Assembly: GCA_002307185.1 (NCBI GenBank)
Contig: DBTT01000050.1
Coordinates: 1-63,488, forward strand
Length of the DNA: 63,488 bases
Reading direction: 5' to 3'
From: Bacteroidales bacterium UBA1309
GTDB lineage: Bacteria > Bacteroidota > Bacteroidia > Bacteroidales > Dysgonomonadaceae
The notes under the pieces were generated by a model. The model did no database searches and was not told the origin of the DNA. It saw only the letters and a program-made list of their open reading frames with translations. The translations under genes and the position numbers were made by a program. Below, piece after piece: positions 1 through 8,321 of the stretch. Positions within the stretch are counted from its first letter, which is position 1, and each line of letters opens with the position of its first letter.

Positions 1-48
1 TCTTTATTCATTGCAGCCTATATATTAGACCGCAAAATTAAAAATTGA
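1..48 (+). CDS. Possible 3' end of a gene entering from the left
   Basis: Frame 1 is open from the first base and reads 15 residues ending AAYILDRKIKN before a TGA at 46-48. The other two forward frames hit stops early. The hydrophobic-then-basic ending would suit the C-terminus of a membrane protein. Too short to identify, and it could be chance. Confidence 0.25.
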   Translation, partial: SLFIAAYILDRKIKN

Positions 49-130
49 AATCGTCGCACTTAAAAAACTGATGTAACTAACTAAATTTCAAATATTTCAA
101 AGAACACTTTTAAATTTTAATGGGACAGTA

Positions 131-367
131 ATGGTTCAGCAAGATATATTTCATAGTAAGGATATTTTGATAACGCCACAAATAAGTAGTAAAGAGACTA
201 TTATTCTAAAGTGGAAGCTTTTATCTAGAGATTTTAGTGACACTGGTCAATTAAAAATCACAATTACTCCTAAATACATTGAAAAAGAAAAAGTTATGTA
301 TGTCCTGAAAGAAGAAGATTGTAGAGAAGATTTTGAATATTCTCATAATCAAATAGAAGGAATATAA
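131..367 (+). CDS. Small hypothetical protein, possibly a truncated gene remnant
   Basis: A 78-residue ORF from ATG 131, rich in Ile, Lys and Glu, with no signal peptide, membrane segment or motif that I recognise. The same frame is open upstream back to about base 77, where a TAA lies at 74-76, and the translated upstream stretch also looks protein-like. This could therefore be the 3' part of a longer gene that has lost its start. The region is more A+T-rich than the genes to the right. A long hairpin follows 46 bases after the stop. No function is proposed. Confidence 0.4.
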   Translation: MVQQDIFHSKDILITPQISSKETIILKWKLLSRDFSDTGQLKITITPKYIEKEKVMYVLKEEDCREDFEYSHNQIEGI

Positions 368-412
368 GAATGAATATCTGATTTAGATTCAATTATATTT
401 TGATTATTTATT

Positions 413-464
413 TTTAGTACATGACAAAAATTATATAGCGATATAATTTTTGTCATGTACTAAA
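413..464. repeat. 24-bp perfect inverted repeat with 4-base loop
   Basis: Bases 413-436 are exactly complementary to 441-464, separated only by AGCG. The arm begins TTTAGTACATGACAAAAATT. It lies between a small ORF and the histidine kinase promoter. It could act as a terminator in either direction, although no long T-tract follows on the plus strand. It could also be a cruciform or protein-binding site. The arm is unusually long and perfect for an ordinary terminator. Confidence 0.85.
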
Positions 465-544
465 CCAGACCCTATAAAAAAGGGGAGGCTGATACAACTA
501 CCTTTTAAATATGGAGCAAAGTGCTATTTTAAAAAATAAATTTA

Positions 545-552
545 TAATTTTG
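545..552 (+). promoter_or_regulatory. Predicted -7 promoter box for the LytS/LytTR pair
   Basis: TAATTTTG matches the Bacteroidota TAnnTTTG consensus and lies 40 bases before the TTG start of the kinase. A convincing -33 TTTG is not seen. Confidence 0.5.
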
Positions 553-591
553 TATATTACGATTATAATATAAATATAAGAAAACTATATC

Positions 592-1608
592 TTGTATTCT
601 AAAAAATTACATATAACAGCACTTATCAGTACGCCGATTATGGCGATTTTCGAATTGTCGCCCATGTATTTTTTAGGGCAAGACCAATCGCCGATAGGTT
701 TTGGAAGAGGTTTTTTGTTTTTATCGTTGCTAACCTACACAATGTGGTTAGTTAATATCTTTGTTGTAAATATTTGGAATCCAGATAAAAGCCGGAGAAA
801 TATCGAATGGTATCTGCTCAGTTTCCTTTTTGCGTTGTTGGTATTTTCTGCATCGTGGGTTGTGATACACTTGTTTCCTCCAATGGATAAAAACAGCAAA
901 CCATCTGCTATATTTCCGCTTATCAACACGCTGACGCTCAACTCAATTATATTGATTATTTCGAACGCCATTATCACGCGATCCAAAAAAGACAAAGCTG
1001 AAGAAGAGTTAGGCAAACTTAGGATCAAGAATTTGGAAGCAGAACAACAAACTCTTATTCAGCAAATGCAGCCTCATTTTTTGTTTAACGCCTTAAGTAC
1101 GCTAAGCTCAATAATCAGTGTAGATGGAGAATTAGCCAAGAAATATGTTGTAAAACTATCCAACTTCCTACGTTTTACTATTTCTGCTCACGAACATGCC
1201 GTCATTCCGTTGGCGGAAGAATTGGCATTTACCCAAAACTATATTGACTTGCAACAAATTCGATTTGAAGATTCATTCTATTGTGCGATTTCAATACCGG
1301 AAGAAGCGACTCATCAGTACAATCTTCCCGTGTATGCCTTGCAATCGTTGACGGAAAACGCCATTAAACACAATGCCTACAATTCGTTAAATCCACTGAA
1401 ACTAAAGATTGTTTTCAAAGATGAATGTTTAATTGTTTCAAACAATAAGATGACAAGACCGGAAAGTCTTTCGTTTGATAATAGTGGCGTAGGACTTCTG
1501 AATTTGAATAAAAGATATTTGATGATCACCGGACATGGCATTATTGTGAACGATAATCAAAATGAATTTGTAGTTACACTTAAATTGATAAAAAAACCAG
1601 ATGCTTAA
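592..1608 (+). CDS. LytS-family sensor histidine kinase
   Basis: A membrane sensor kinase of the His_kinase (LytS/YehU-like) family, 338 residues. Residues 1-130 hold about four hydrophobic segments with no large periplasmic domain. The phospho-acceptor motif QPHFLFNALS is at about 160-169 (His162), and the N-box-like LTENAIKHN near residue 253 marks the short ATPase domain. The start is a TTG at 592. The first in-frame ATG is 48 bases later and would remove part of the first membrane segment. The gene overlaps the response regulator by 8 bases, so the two are translationally coupled. It is the probable regulator of the RND efflux operon that follows; that link is inferred from position. Confidence 0.9.
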   Translation: MYSKKLHITALISTPIMAIFELSPMYFLGQDQSPIGFGRGFLFLSLLTYTMWLVNIFVVNIWNPDKSRRNIEWYLLSFLFALLVFSASWVVIHLFPPMDKNSKPSAIFPLINTLTLNSIILIISNAIITRSKKDKAEEELGKLRIKNLEAEQQTLIQQMQPHFLFNALSTLSSIISVDGELAKKYVVKLSNFLRFTISAHEHAVIPLAEELAFTQNYIDLQQIRFEDSFYCAISIPEEATHQYNLPVYALQSLTENAIKHNAYNSLNPLKLKIVFKDECLIVSNNKMTRPESLSFDNSGVGLLNLNKRYLMITGHGIIVNDNQNEFVVTLKLIKKPDA

Positions 1609-2371
1609 GATTATCATCATTGAGGACGAAAAACGAATTGCGCAGGAACTGAAAAGCATTGTATGCGAGATGGACGATGAAATTGAAATCGTGGCAATGA
1701 TCTCATCGGTCAGCGAAGCCGATGAATTTTTTGCATCGATGACGAAATGTGACTTGATTTTTTCGGATATCCAATTGACAGACGGTTTAAGTTTCGATAT
1801 TTTCAAAAAAGCAACTATCGCCGCTCCGGTCATTTTTTGCACAGCTTACGACCAATATGCGTTGGAAGCGTTTAAAACAAATTCGATTGACTACATCCTA
1901 AAACCTTTTGACAAAGAATCGGTTGCAAAAGCTCTAAAAAAATACTACCTGCTAAAAAGTCAGTTTTCTTCGCACCAAGCAAACATGGTAAATCTGCTGC
2001 AAAGTTTTGAAAGTCAGTTGCAGAAAACAGCTGCCACTTCTTCCATCATTATCAACAAAGGAGATAAAATCATTCCTATTAAATTACAAGATATTGCACT
2101 ATTCTACTGCGAAGATGAATACGTGTACGCTCTATCCTTTGACTTGCAGAAAAACATTGTCTCCCAATCGCTTGATGAATTGGAAAAGATGTGTGGTGCA
2201 GCTTTCTTTCGAGCAAACCGACAACACCTTGTCAGTCGAAAAAGCATCAAAGATGTTTCCCGCTATTTTAATCGCAAACTTTTGTTGAATTTAGAAATTA
2301 ATTACCCAGCTCAAATCGCAGTAAGCCGCTTAAAAGCTCATTCTTTGATAGAATGGCTCTCTCAAATTTAA
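1601..2371 (+). CDS. LytTR-family response regulator
   Basis: A 256-residue DNA-binding response regulator. The receiver domain occupies about 1-120, with acidic residues EDE at 8-10 and phospho-acceptor Asp56 in FSDIQ. The C-terminal LytTR domain (about 150-256) ends with the typical sequence around FFRANRQHLVS and SRLKAHSLIEWL. It is the cognate partner of the overlapping kinase. LytTR proteins usually bind imperfect direct repeats upstream of targets. The 187-base gap to the adaptor gene is the obvious place to look, but I could not identify such repeats by eye. Confidence 0.93.
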   Translation: MLKIIIIEDEKRIAQELKSIVCEMDDEIEIVAMISSVSEADEFFASMTKCDLIFSDIQLTDGLSFDIFKKATIAAPVIFCTAYDQYALEAFKTNSIDYILKPFDKESVAKALKKYYLLKSQFSSHQANMVNLLQSFESQLQKTAATSSIIINKGDKIIPIKLQDIALFYCEDEYVYALSFDLQKNIVSQSLDELEKMCGAAFFRANRQHLVSRKSIKDVSRYFNRKLLLNLEINYPAQIAVSRLKAHSLIEWLSQI

Positions 2372-2564
2372 GCACAAAGTTATTTTTGTGGCATTTCATG
2401 CCCTTTTTCGGACACTTCACGGAAAATGACATTGTGTAGCATTGACATATTCGGTTTCTTTATACCAATATTTCCAAATAAGAAGAGAATATATTATTGA
2501 ATTGCGAACAAGAATTGCAAAAGTTCAATTGTAGAATTCTGTTTAATTAAAAGGTATAGTGAAA

Positions 2565-3698
2565 ATGATGAATATTGTAAAAAAGCTTTTAGGTGTATCC
2601 GTGTTTTTTAGCCTTTTTTCTTGTAGTTCAAACAATTCCGGAACAGGGAATGCGTCGCAAACAGATTCATATAGCACTCTTAAAGTTGAGCCTTATGATG
2701 TAACCTTATATAGAGAATTTCCAGCGACCCTGCGAGGAGAACAAGTAGTGGTGATCCTGCCCAAAGTAGATGGTTACATCCAACACATTTATGTAAAGGA
2801 AGGAGAAAAGGTGAAAAAAGGACAATTGATGTTCGAAATTTTCAATCCATCGTACAAACAAAATATTGCATCAATAAAAGCTTCTATCAAAAGTGCAGAA
2901 GCAGATTTAGCAACTGCCAAGATTGATTACGAAAATACAAAGGCTCTTGTTGAAAGGCAAGTCGTTGGAAATTTTCAACTAAAAACTGAAAAGAATGCAG
3001 TAGAAACAAAAGAGCAAGAAGTGAAAGAATTAGAAGCTGATTTAGCTACACAACAAACTAATTTACAGTATACCAGAATCACAGCTCCCGCAAACGGTTA
3101 CGTTTCAACAATTCCGTACAAAGTAGGTGCATTAGTCAGCAGTTCCAGCACAGAAGGCCTAACCACCTTGTCCAATTCGACAACTATTCTGGCTTATTTC
3201 TCGGTGAGTGAAACCGATTTATTAAAATACAATGACAGCATCGGAACAGAGGCTTGCTTGATTTTACCAAACGATTCCGTTTATGCATTCAAAGGAACAA
3301 TAAATAGGGCATCCAATACCGTCTCCACAGAAACCGGAAGTCTTACTTACAGTGCCGTTTTTTCAAACCCCAAAGGTTTTCTTAAAAGCGGAGGCTTTGC
3401 TACGGTAAAGATCCCCTACCAAATGAAGCAAGTCCTCGTCATTCCTCAATCAGCAACGTATGAAATTCAAGACAAGAAATTCGTCTTTGTTGTCAACGAC
3501 AAAAAAGTCATCAATAGTCGTATGGTAGAAGTAACCGCAACCAGCGACGGACAATATTACATTGTAAACTCAGGAATAAAATCTGGCGAAGAAATTGTTT
3601 TGGATGGTGTAGGTTTGACCCTACAAGACAACATGAAAATTAAGCCATCAGAAGCTAACAAAGACAGCATTTTTAGCAAAATTTTATCAAAAGAATAA
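2565..3698 (+). CDS. RND efflux periplasmic adaptor (membrane fusion protein), lipoprotein
   Basis: The adaptor subunit of a tripartite RND efflux pump. It has a lipoprotein signal peptide ending in LFSC, so it should be anchored in a membrane by its lipidated Cys near residue 20. A biotinyl-lipoyl-like half-motif (VDGYIQHIYVKEGEKVKKGQ) precedes an alpha-helical hairpin at about 95-165. The second lipoyl half follows (ITAPANGYVS), and then beta-barrel and membrane-proximal domains. Three closely spaced starts exist: GTG 2559, ATG 2565 and ATG 2568. I take the first ATG. The pump gene begins two bases after the stop, so they form one operon. Confidence 0.93.
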   Translation: MMNIVKKLLGVSVFFSLFSCSSNNSGTGNASQTDSYSTLKVEPYDVTLYREFPATLRGEQVVVILPKVDGYIQHIYVKEGEKVKKGQLMFEIFNPSYKQNIASIKASIKSAEADLATAKIDYENTKALVERQVVGNFQLKTEKNAVETKEQEVKELEADLATQQTNLQYTRITAPANGYVSTIPYKVGALVSSSSTEGLTTLSNSTTILAYFSVSETDLLKYNDSIGTEACLILPNDSVYAFKGTINRASNTVSTETGSLTYSAVFSNPKGFLKSGGFATVKIPYQMKQVLVIPQSATYEIQDKKFVFVVNDKKVINSRMVEVTATSDGQYYIVNSGIKSGEEIVLDGVGLTLQDNMKIKPSEANKDSIFSKILSKE

Positions 3699-3700
3699 TC

Positions 3701-6700
3701 ATGTTTAAACGATTTATAGATAATCCCGTTCTCAGCACTGTAATATCAATCATTATTGTCATCCTAGGTATTTTAGGTATATTCTGGTTGCCTATGGAGC
3801 AATATCCTGATATAGCTCCACCAACAGTACGTGTTTCGGCTTCCTATAGCGGAGCAAATGCCGAAACAGTTCTGAAAAGCGTTGTTATTCCTCTGGAAAA
3901 CCAAATAAACGGAGTAGAAGGAATGACCTACATGACTTCCGAAGCGACAAATGACGGAGATGCAACTATCACGATTTATTTTTCGGTCGGAACAGATCCA
4001 GATCAAGCAGCAGTGAATGTGCAAAACCGAGTTTCTTGGGCTTCAAGCCTGCTTCCTTCGGAAGTGACACAAGCTGGAGTTACCACTAAAAAGCAACAAA
4101 CCGGAAATTTATTAATTGTTGCTCTCTATTCCGATTCGGATCAATATGATGAAGCATTTCTTCAAAACTATTCGGAGATCAATATCGTTCCTCAGATGAA
4201 ACGCATCGATGGTGTTGGAGAAGCTGCCGCTTTTGGTTCGAAAACATACTCCATGCGAATTTGGCTCAAACCGGATATCATGTCTCAGTACAATATTACG
4301 GTAGATGACATCACAAGTGCTCTGAGTGACCAAAACGTAGAGGCTGCTCCTGGAAAATTCGGAGAAAACGGAAATCAAAGTTTTCAATATACAATTCGTT
4401 ATAAAGGAACCTTATCCGAAATCTCTGATTACGAAAAAATCATCATCAAAGCTGATAGCGAAGGGCATTTCATTCGGTTGAAAGATGTCGCAAAAATTGG
4501 ACTTGGCACTCAAAGTTATTCTTCTCTGGCGACATTAAACGGTCATCCAGCTGCCAATATTGCAGTCAATCAAGTTGCGGGATCGAATGCACAAGAAATC
4601 ATCAAGAATGCAAAAGAAGTTCTAAATTCAGCATCCATAAAATTCCCGAAAGGCATCAAATTAGCTTATTTGGTAGATATAAACAATTTTTTGGATGCCT
4701 CCATCTCAAAAGTTATTCACACATTAATCGAAGCCTTCATTCTTGTATTTATTGTGGTATTAATCTTCCTTCAAGATTTTAGATCGACACTAATTCCGGC
4801 GATTGCCGTTCCAGTGGCAATTACCGGTACGTTCTTCTTCCTCTATTTGTTCGATTATAGCATCAACATGTTAACACTATTCGCTCTGGTACTTGCTATC
4901 GGGATAGTAGTGGATGATGCGATTGTCGTTGTCGAGGCTGTGCATGCCAAGCTGGACGAAGGATATAAATCTGCAAAAAAAGCATCAGTTGATGCAATGA
5001 ATGAAATATCATCGGCAATTATATCCATCACATTGGTTATGGCTGCTGTATTTATTCCGGTAGCATTCGTCGGAGGTTCTTCTGGCGTTTTTTATAAGCA
5101 ATTCGGAATAACTCTTGCAATAGCTATTGTTATTTCGGCAATCAACGCATTGACGCTTAGTCCTGCCCTAACAGCCATTTTCTTAAAGCCGCGCAAAAAA
5201 GGCGAAAAGCAACAATCCAAACAATCTTTAACGAAAAGATTCAAAACAGCTTTCAATACCACTTTTGAAAAAGCAACAAAAAGATACACCCATTCTGTTC
5301 GTTTCCTTTCGCACCGGAAATGGCTCTCCTTTGGTATATTGGTTTTTTTCTGCGCATTGTTGCTTTTTTTGGTAAAAACATCTTCTTCAAGTTTTGTCCC
5401 GGATGAAGATATGGGAACAATCTTCGTAAATATAACAATGCCACCAGCAACCTCATTGGAGAAGACGGATGAAGTAGCCAAAAAAATTGAAAAAACCATC
5501 CGTGCTATTCCGGGAGTCGAATACGACTTCAAAATGGTTGGACAGAACTTTATGGCTGGCTCAGGAAGCTCGTATGCTATGATTATTACCAGCTTAAAGA
5601 ATTGGGATGACCGAAAAGACATTAGTCAGCAAGACGTGATAGACGAAATAATGAAGCGTACAGCATTTATTAAAGAAGCATCTATTACCGCTTTTGCTCA
5701 GCCTGCAATTATGGGATTCGGAGCCACAACAGGTGTTAGCGTGGAGCTACAGGACAAAGAGTCGCACACGACGGAAGAGTTCTACAACGTAGTGCAATCA
5801 TTTACTAAAGAATTATCGAAAGAGCCAGAAATTCAACTTGCGACCACTTCATTCAATCCCAACTACCCACAATATATGATGGATGTTAATATCGAGAAGG
5901 TCAAACAATCAGGAATTACTCTTTCTGGTATCTTAACTACTATGCAAGTCTATTTTGGCAGCTATTATGTAAATAATTTCACAAAATACGGCAAACAATA
6001 TCGAGTTATTATACAAGCTGAGCCAAAGTACAGAAGCAATGTCGATCAATTGAACAAAGTTTTTGTACAAACCGCAGATGGTACACAAGCACCAATTACT
6101 GAATTTATCACGATGAAACGTATTTACGGGCCGGAGAGCAGGACTCGATTCAATCTATACAACTCCATATCTGTGATGGCGAGCGTAAATAAAGGATACA
6201 GCAACGGACAAGCATTAGAAGCCGTACAACGTGTTGCGGACAAGTTGCCGTCAGGTTATAGTTTCGAATATTCAGGAATGTCACGAGAGGAATCAGGCAG
6301 TGGAACAACTACAATTTTTGTTTTTGGATTATGTCTTGTCTTTGTTTACCTAATCTTGAGTGCGTTGTACGCAAGTTACATTCTTCCACTCGCCGTAATT
6401 CTATCTATTCCGATAGGACTTTCAGGCACATTCCTCCTCAACCGAATAGCTGGCATCGACAACAATATATATGCTCAAATCTCCTTGATTATGTTGATTG
6501 GCCTCTTGGCAAAAAATGCAATTCTTATCGTTGAATATGCGCTTGATAGGAGAAAACAAGGAATGCCTATTGTCAATGCTGCAGTGAATGGGGCGAAAGC
6601 TCGTTTACGCCCCATTTTAATGACTTCATTTGCCTTTATATTAGGATTATTACCATTGATGTTTTCTTCTGGAGTGGGAGTTAATGGAAACAGATCTATC

Positions 6701-6829
6701 GGAACATCTGCCATAGGCGGTATGTTATTCGGAACTGCGTTTGCAATCTTCATAATCCCTGTGCTTTTTGTAATCTTCCAAACATTGCAAGAAAAGATTT
6801 CTTCAAGAATAAGCACAGAAGAAGATTGA
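3701..6829 (+). CDS. RND (HAE1 family) multidrug efflux inner-membrane pump
   Basis: A proton-driven AcrB/MexB-type transporter of 1042 residues, the normal length for the family. Twelve membrane segments are expected: one at the N-terminus (about 10-30), a block at 340-490 and a block after about 860, with two large periplasmic loops between. The proton-relay pair in transmembrane helix 4 is present as Asp405-Asp406 in GIVVDDAIVVVE. The N-terminus MFKRFIDNPVLSTVISI is typical. It should assemble with the adaptor upstream and the outer-membrane factor downstream to expel toxic compounds. The substrate cannot be read from the sequence. Confidence 0.96.
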   Translation: MFKRFIDNPVLSTVISIIIVILGILGIFWLPMEQYPDIAPPTVRVSASYSGANAETVLKSVVIPLENQINGVEGMTYMTSEATNDGDATITIYFSVGTDPDQAAVNVQNRVSWASSLLPSEVTQAGVTTKKQQTGNLLIVALYSDSDQYDEAFLQNYSEINIVPQMKRIDGVGEAAAFGSKTYSMRIWLKPDIMSQYNITVDDITSALSDQNVEAAPGKFGENGNQSFQYTIRYKGTLSEISDYEKIIIKADSEGHFIRLKDVAKIGLGTQSYSSLATLNGHPAANIAVNQVAGSNAQEIIKNAKEVLNSASIKFPKGIKLAYLVDINNFLDASISKVIHTLIEAFILVFIVVLIFLQDFRSTLIPAIAVPVAITGTFFFLYLFDYSINMLTLFALVLAIGIVVDDAIVVVEAVHAKLDEGYKSAKKASVDAMNEISSAIISITLVMAAVFIPVAFVGGSSGVFYKQFGITLAIAIVISAINALTLSPALTAIFLKPRKKGEKQQSKQSLTKRFKTAFNTTFEKATKRYTHSVRFLSHRKWLSFGILVFFCALLLFLVKTSSSSFVPDEDMGTIFVNITMPPATSLEKTDEVAKKIEKTIRAIPGVEYDFKMVGQNFMAGSGSSYAMIITSLKNWDDRKDISQQDVIDEIMKRTAFIKEASITAFAQPAIMGFGATTGVSVELQDKESHTTEEFYNVVQSFTKELSKEPEIQLATTSFNPNYPQYMMDVNIEKVKQSGITLSGILTTMQVYFGSYYVNNFTKYGKQYRVIIQAEPKYRSNVDQLNKVFVQTADGTQAPITEFITMKRIYGPESRTRFNLYNSISVMASVNKGYSNGQALEAVQRVADKLPSGYSFEYSGMSREESGSGTTTIFVFGLCLVFVYLILSALYASYILPLAVILSIPIGLSGTFLLNRIAGIDNNIYAQISLIMLIGLLAKNAILIVEYALDRRKQGMPIVNAAVNGAKARLRPILMTSFAFILGLLPLMFSSGVGVNGNRSIGTSAIGGMLFGTAFAIFIIPVLFVIFQTLQEKISSRISTEED

Positions 6830-6876
6830 GATATTGAAGCACAACAGTAATATTTTATGAATAAAAAAAGACAGAG

Positions 6877-8289
6877 ATGAACTCAATTAGAAGAATATTA
6901 TATATCGGATTGTGTGAAATACTTACTTTGACACTTATTCCATCTTGTATGGTAGTACGAAAAGAATACCACAGGCCACAATTTGCCGAGAATACGCTTG
7001 ACAGCTTATATCGCAAGCAAAACCAAGGAAGCGACACAACTTCAATTGCCGCATTGCCTTGGCGAATGTTATTTAAAGATGCACAATTACAGCTCTTAAT
7101 CGAAAAAGGCATGGAGAATAACAATGATTTAAAAGTGGCAGAAGCACGAATTAAAAGTGCGAAAGCAGCTTTTTCACAAAGCAAAAAAGCTCTTCTCCCA
7201 TCATTAACTTACATATTATCAGCTTCTAGAGAAAAAATATCCGACTCAGAAAACGGCTCATCAACAATTACAAATTCATTCTCTGCTCTAGGAGAAGCGA
7301 GCTGGGAAGCAGATATCTGGGGAAAACTTTCTTCCACAAAAAAGGCCGATTATTACCTTTTAAAAAAATCTGAAGGCTATAAAAAAGAAGTACAAACAGA
7401 AGTCGTAGCTTCCATAGCTGAATATTATTATACACTAATGGCTTACGATAAGCAATTAGACATTACCAACCGAACTATCATCAATCGTGAGCAAGACGTC
7501 AAAATGACCAAAGCTCTTTTTGAATTCAGCACAGGAACAAGTTCAGATGTAAGTCAAAGCATTGCAAACCTCCATTCAGCAAAGCTCACAAAGGTTTCGT
7601 TAGAACAATCTATCGAAGAGGCCGAAAACGCTTTATGCACAGTATTGGGAATTCCTGCAAAAAAAATTCATCGCAACAACTTCTCCAACGATCTTGAAAT
7701 TCCATCCATTCAAATTGGCCTACCTATCCAGCTTTTGGCAAACCGACCCGATGTAGAAGAAGCAGAAAATAATTTACGATATTATACAGAAATGGTAAAC
7801 GTTGCAAGAGCATACTTTTATCCATCACTAAGTATCTCAGGAGATATTGGATGGGAATCTTCTAAGCTAAAGAAATTAATCGATCCGGCTTCCTTTGTTT
7901 GGAGTTTGCTTGGCTCTCTCACGCAACCGATATTCCAACAAGGCGAAAACAAACAAAGATTGGAAGAAGCCAAAGCAAATGTTGATGAATATACTGCGAC
8001 ATTCAAGCAAACGCTATTAGACGCAGCTCAAGAAGTAAACGACAATATGATCCAATATAAAAAAGGAAAAGAGCTCGAATCTGAAAGAATGATTCAAATA
8101 CAAAACCTCGAAAAAGCTGTTGATGACACTAAATTCATTATGGGCAAATCATCGTCCGTTAACTATGTGGATGTATTGACTGCTGAAAAGAGCCTGCTAA
8201 ATGCAGAATTATCAGCTATAGATGACAAACTTCAACAAACCAATGCGATTATTGGCGTTTATAGAAGCCTTGGTGGAGGTTGGAAATAG
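6877..8289 (+). CDS. TolC/OprM-type outer-membrane efflux factor, lipoprotein
   Basis: A 470-residue outer-membrane factor of the NodT/OprM type. The signal peptide ends at LIPSC (Cys24), predicting lipidation. Two OEP repeats are visible, each with long coiled-coil helices (around 75-280 and 290-460). The second contains the typical LLANRPDVEEAE and the region around YFYPSLSISGDIG. It provides the exit duct for the RND pump, whose gene ends 47 bases upstream. The TPR gene follows after 32 bases, so the operon seems to continue. Confidence 0.94.
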   Translation: MNSIRRILYIGLCEILTLTLIPSCMVVRKEYHRPQFAENTLDSLYRKQNQGSDTTSIAALPWRMLFKDAQLQLLIEKGMENNNDLKVAEARIKSAKAAFSQSKKALLPSLTYILSASREKISDSENGSSTITNSFSALGEASWEADIWGKLSSTKKADYYLLKKSEGYKKEVQTEVVASIAEYYYTLMAYDKQLDITNRTIINREQDVKMTKALFEFSTGTSSDVSQSIANLHSAKLTKVSLEQSIEEAENALCTVLGIPAKKIHRNNFSNDLEIPSIQIGLPIQLLANRPDVEEAENNLRYYTEMVNVARAYFYPSLSISGDIGWESSKLKKLIDPASFVWSLLGSLTQPIFQQGENKQRLEEAKANVDEYTATFKQTLLDAAQEVNDNMIQYKKGKELESERMIQIQNLEKAVDDTKFIMGKSSSVNYVDVLTAEKSLLNAELSAIDDKLQQTNAIIGVYRSLGGGWK

Positions 8290-8321
8290 GCAATCGATAA
8301 TTTAAAGAATTGTATTGAATA

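Noticed and set aside
2372..2558. LytTR-binding direct repeats upstream of the RND operon
   Set aside because: I looked for paired repeats with helical spacing and found none convincing by eye. A motif search would be needed.
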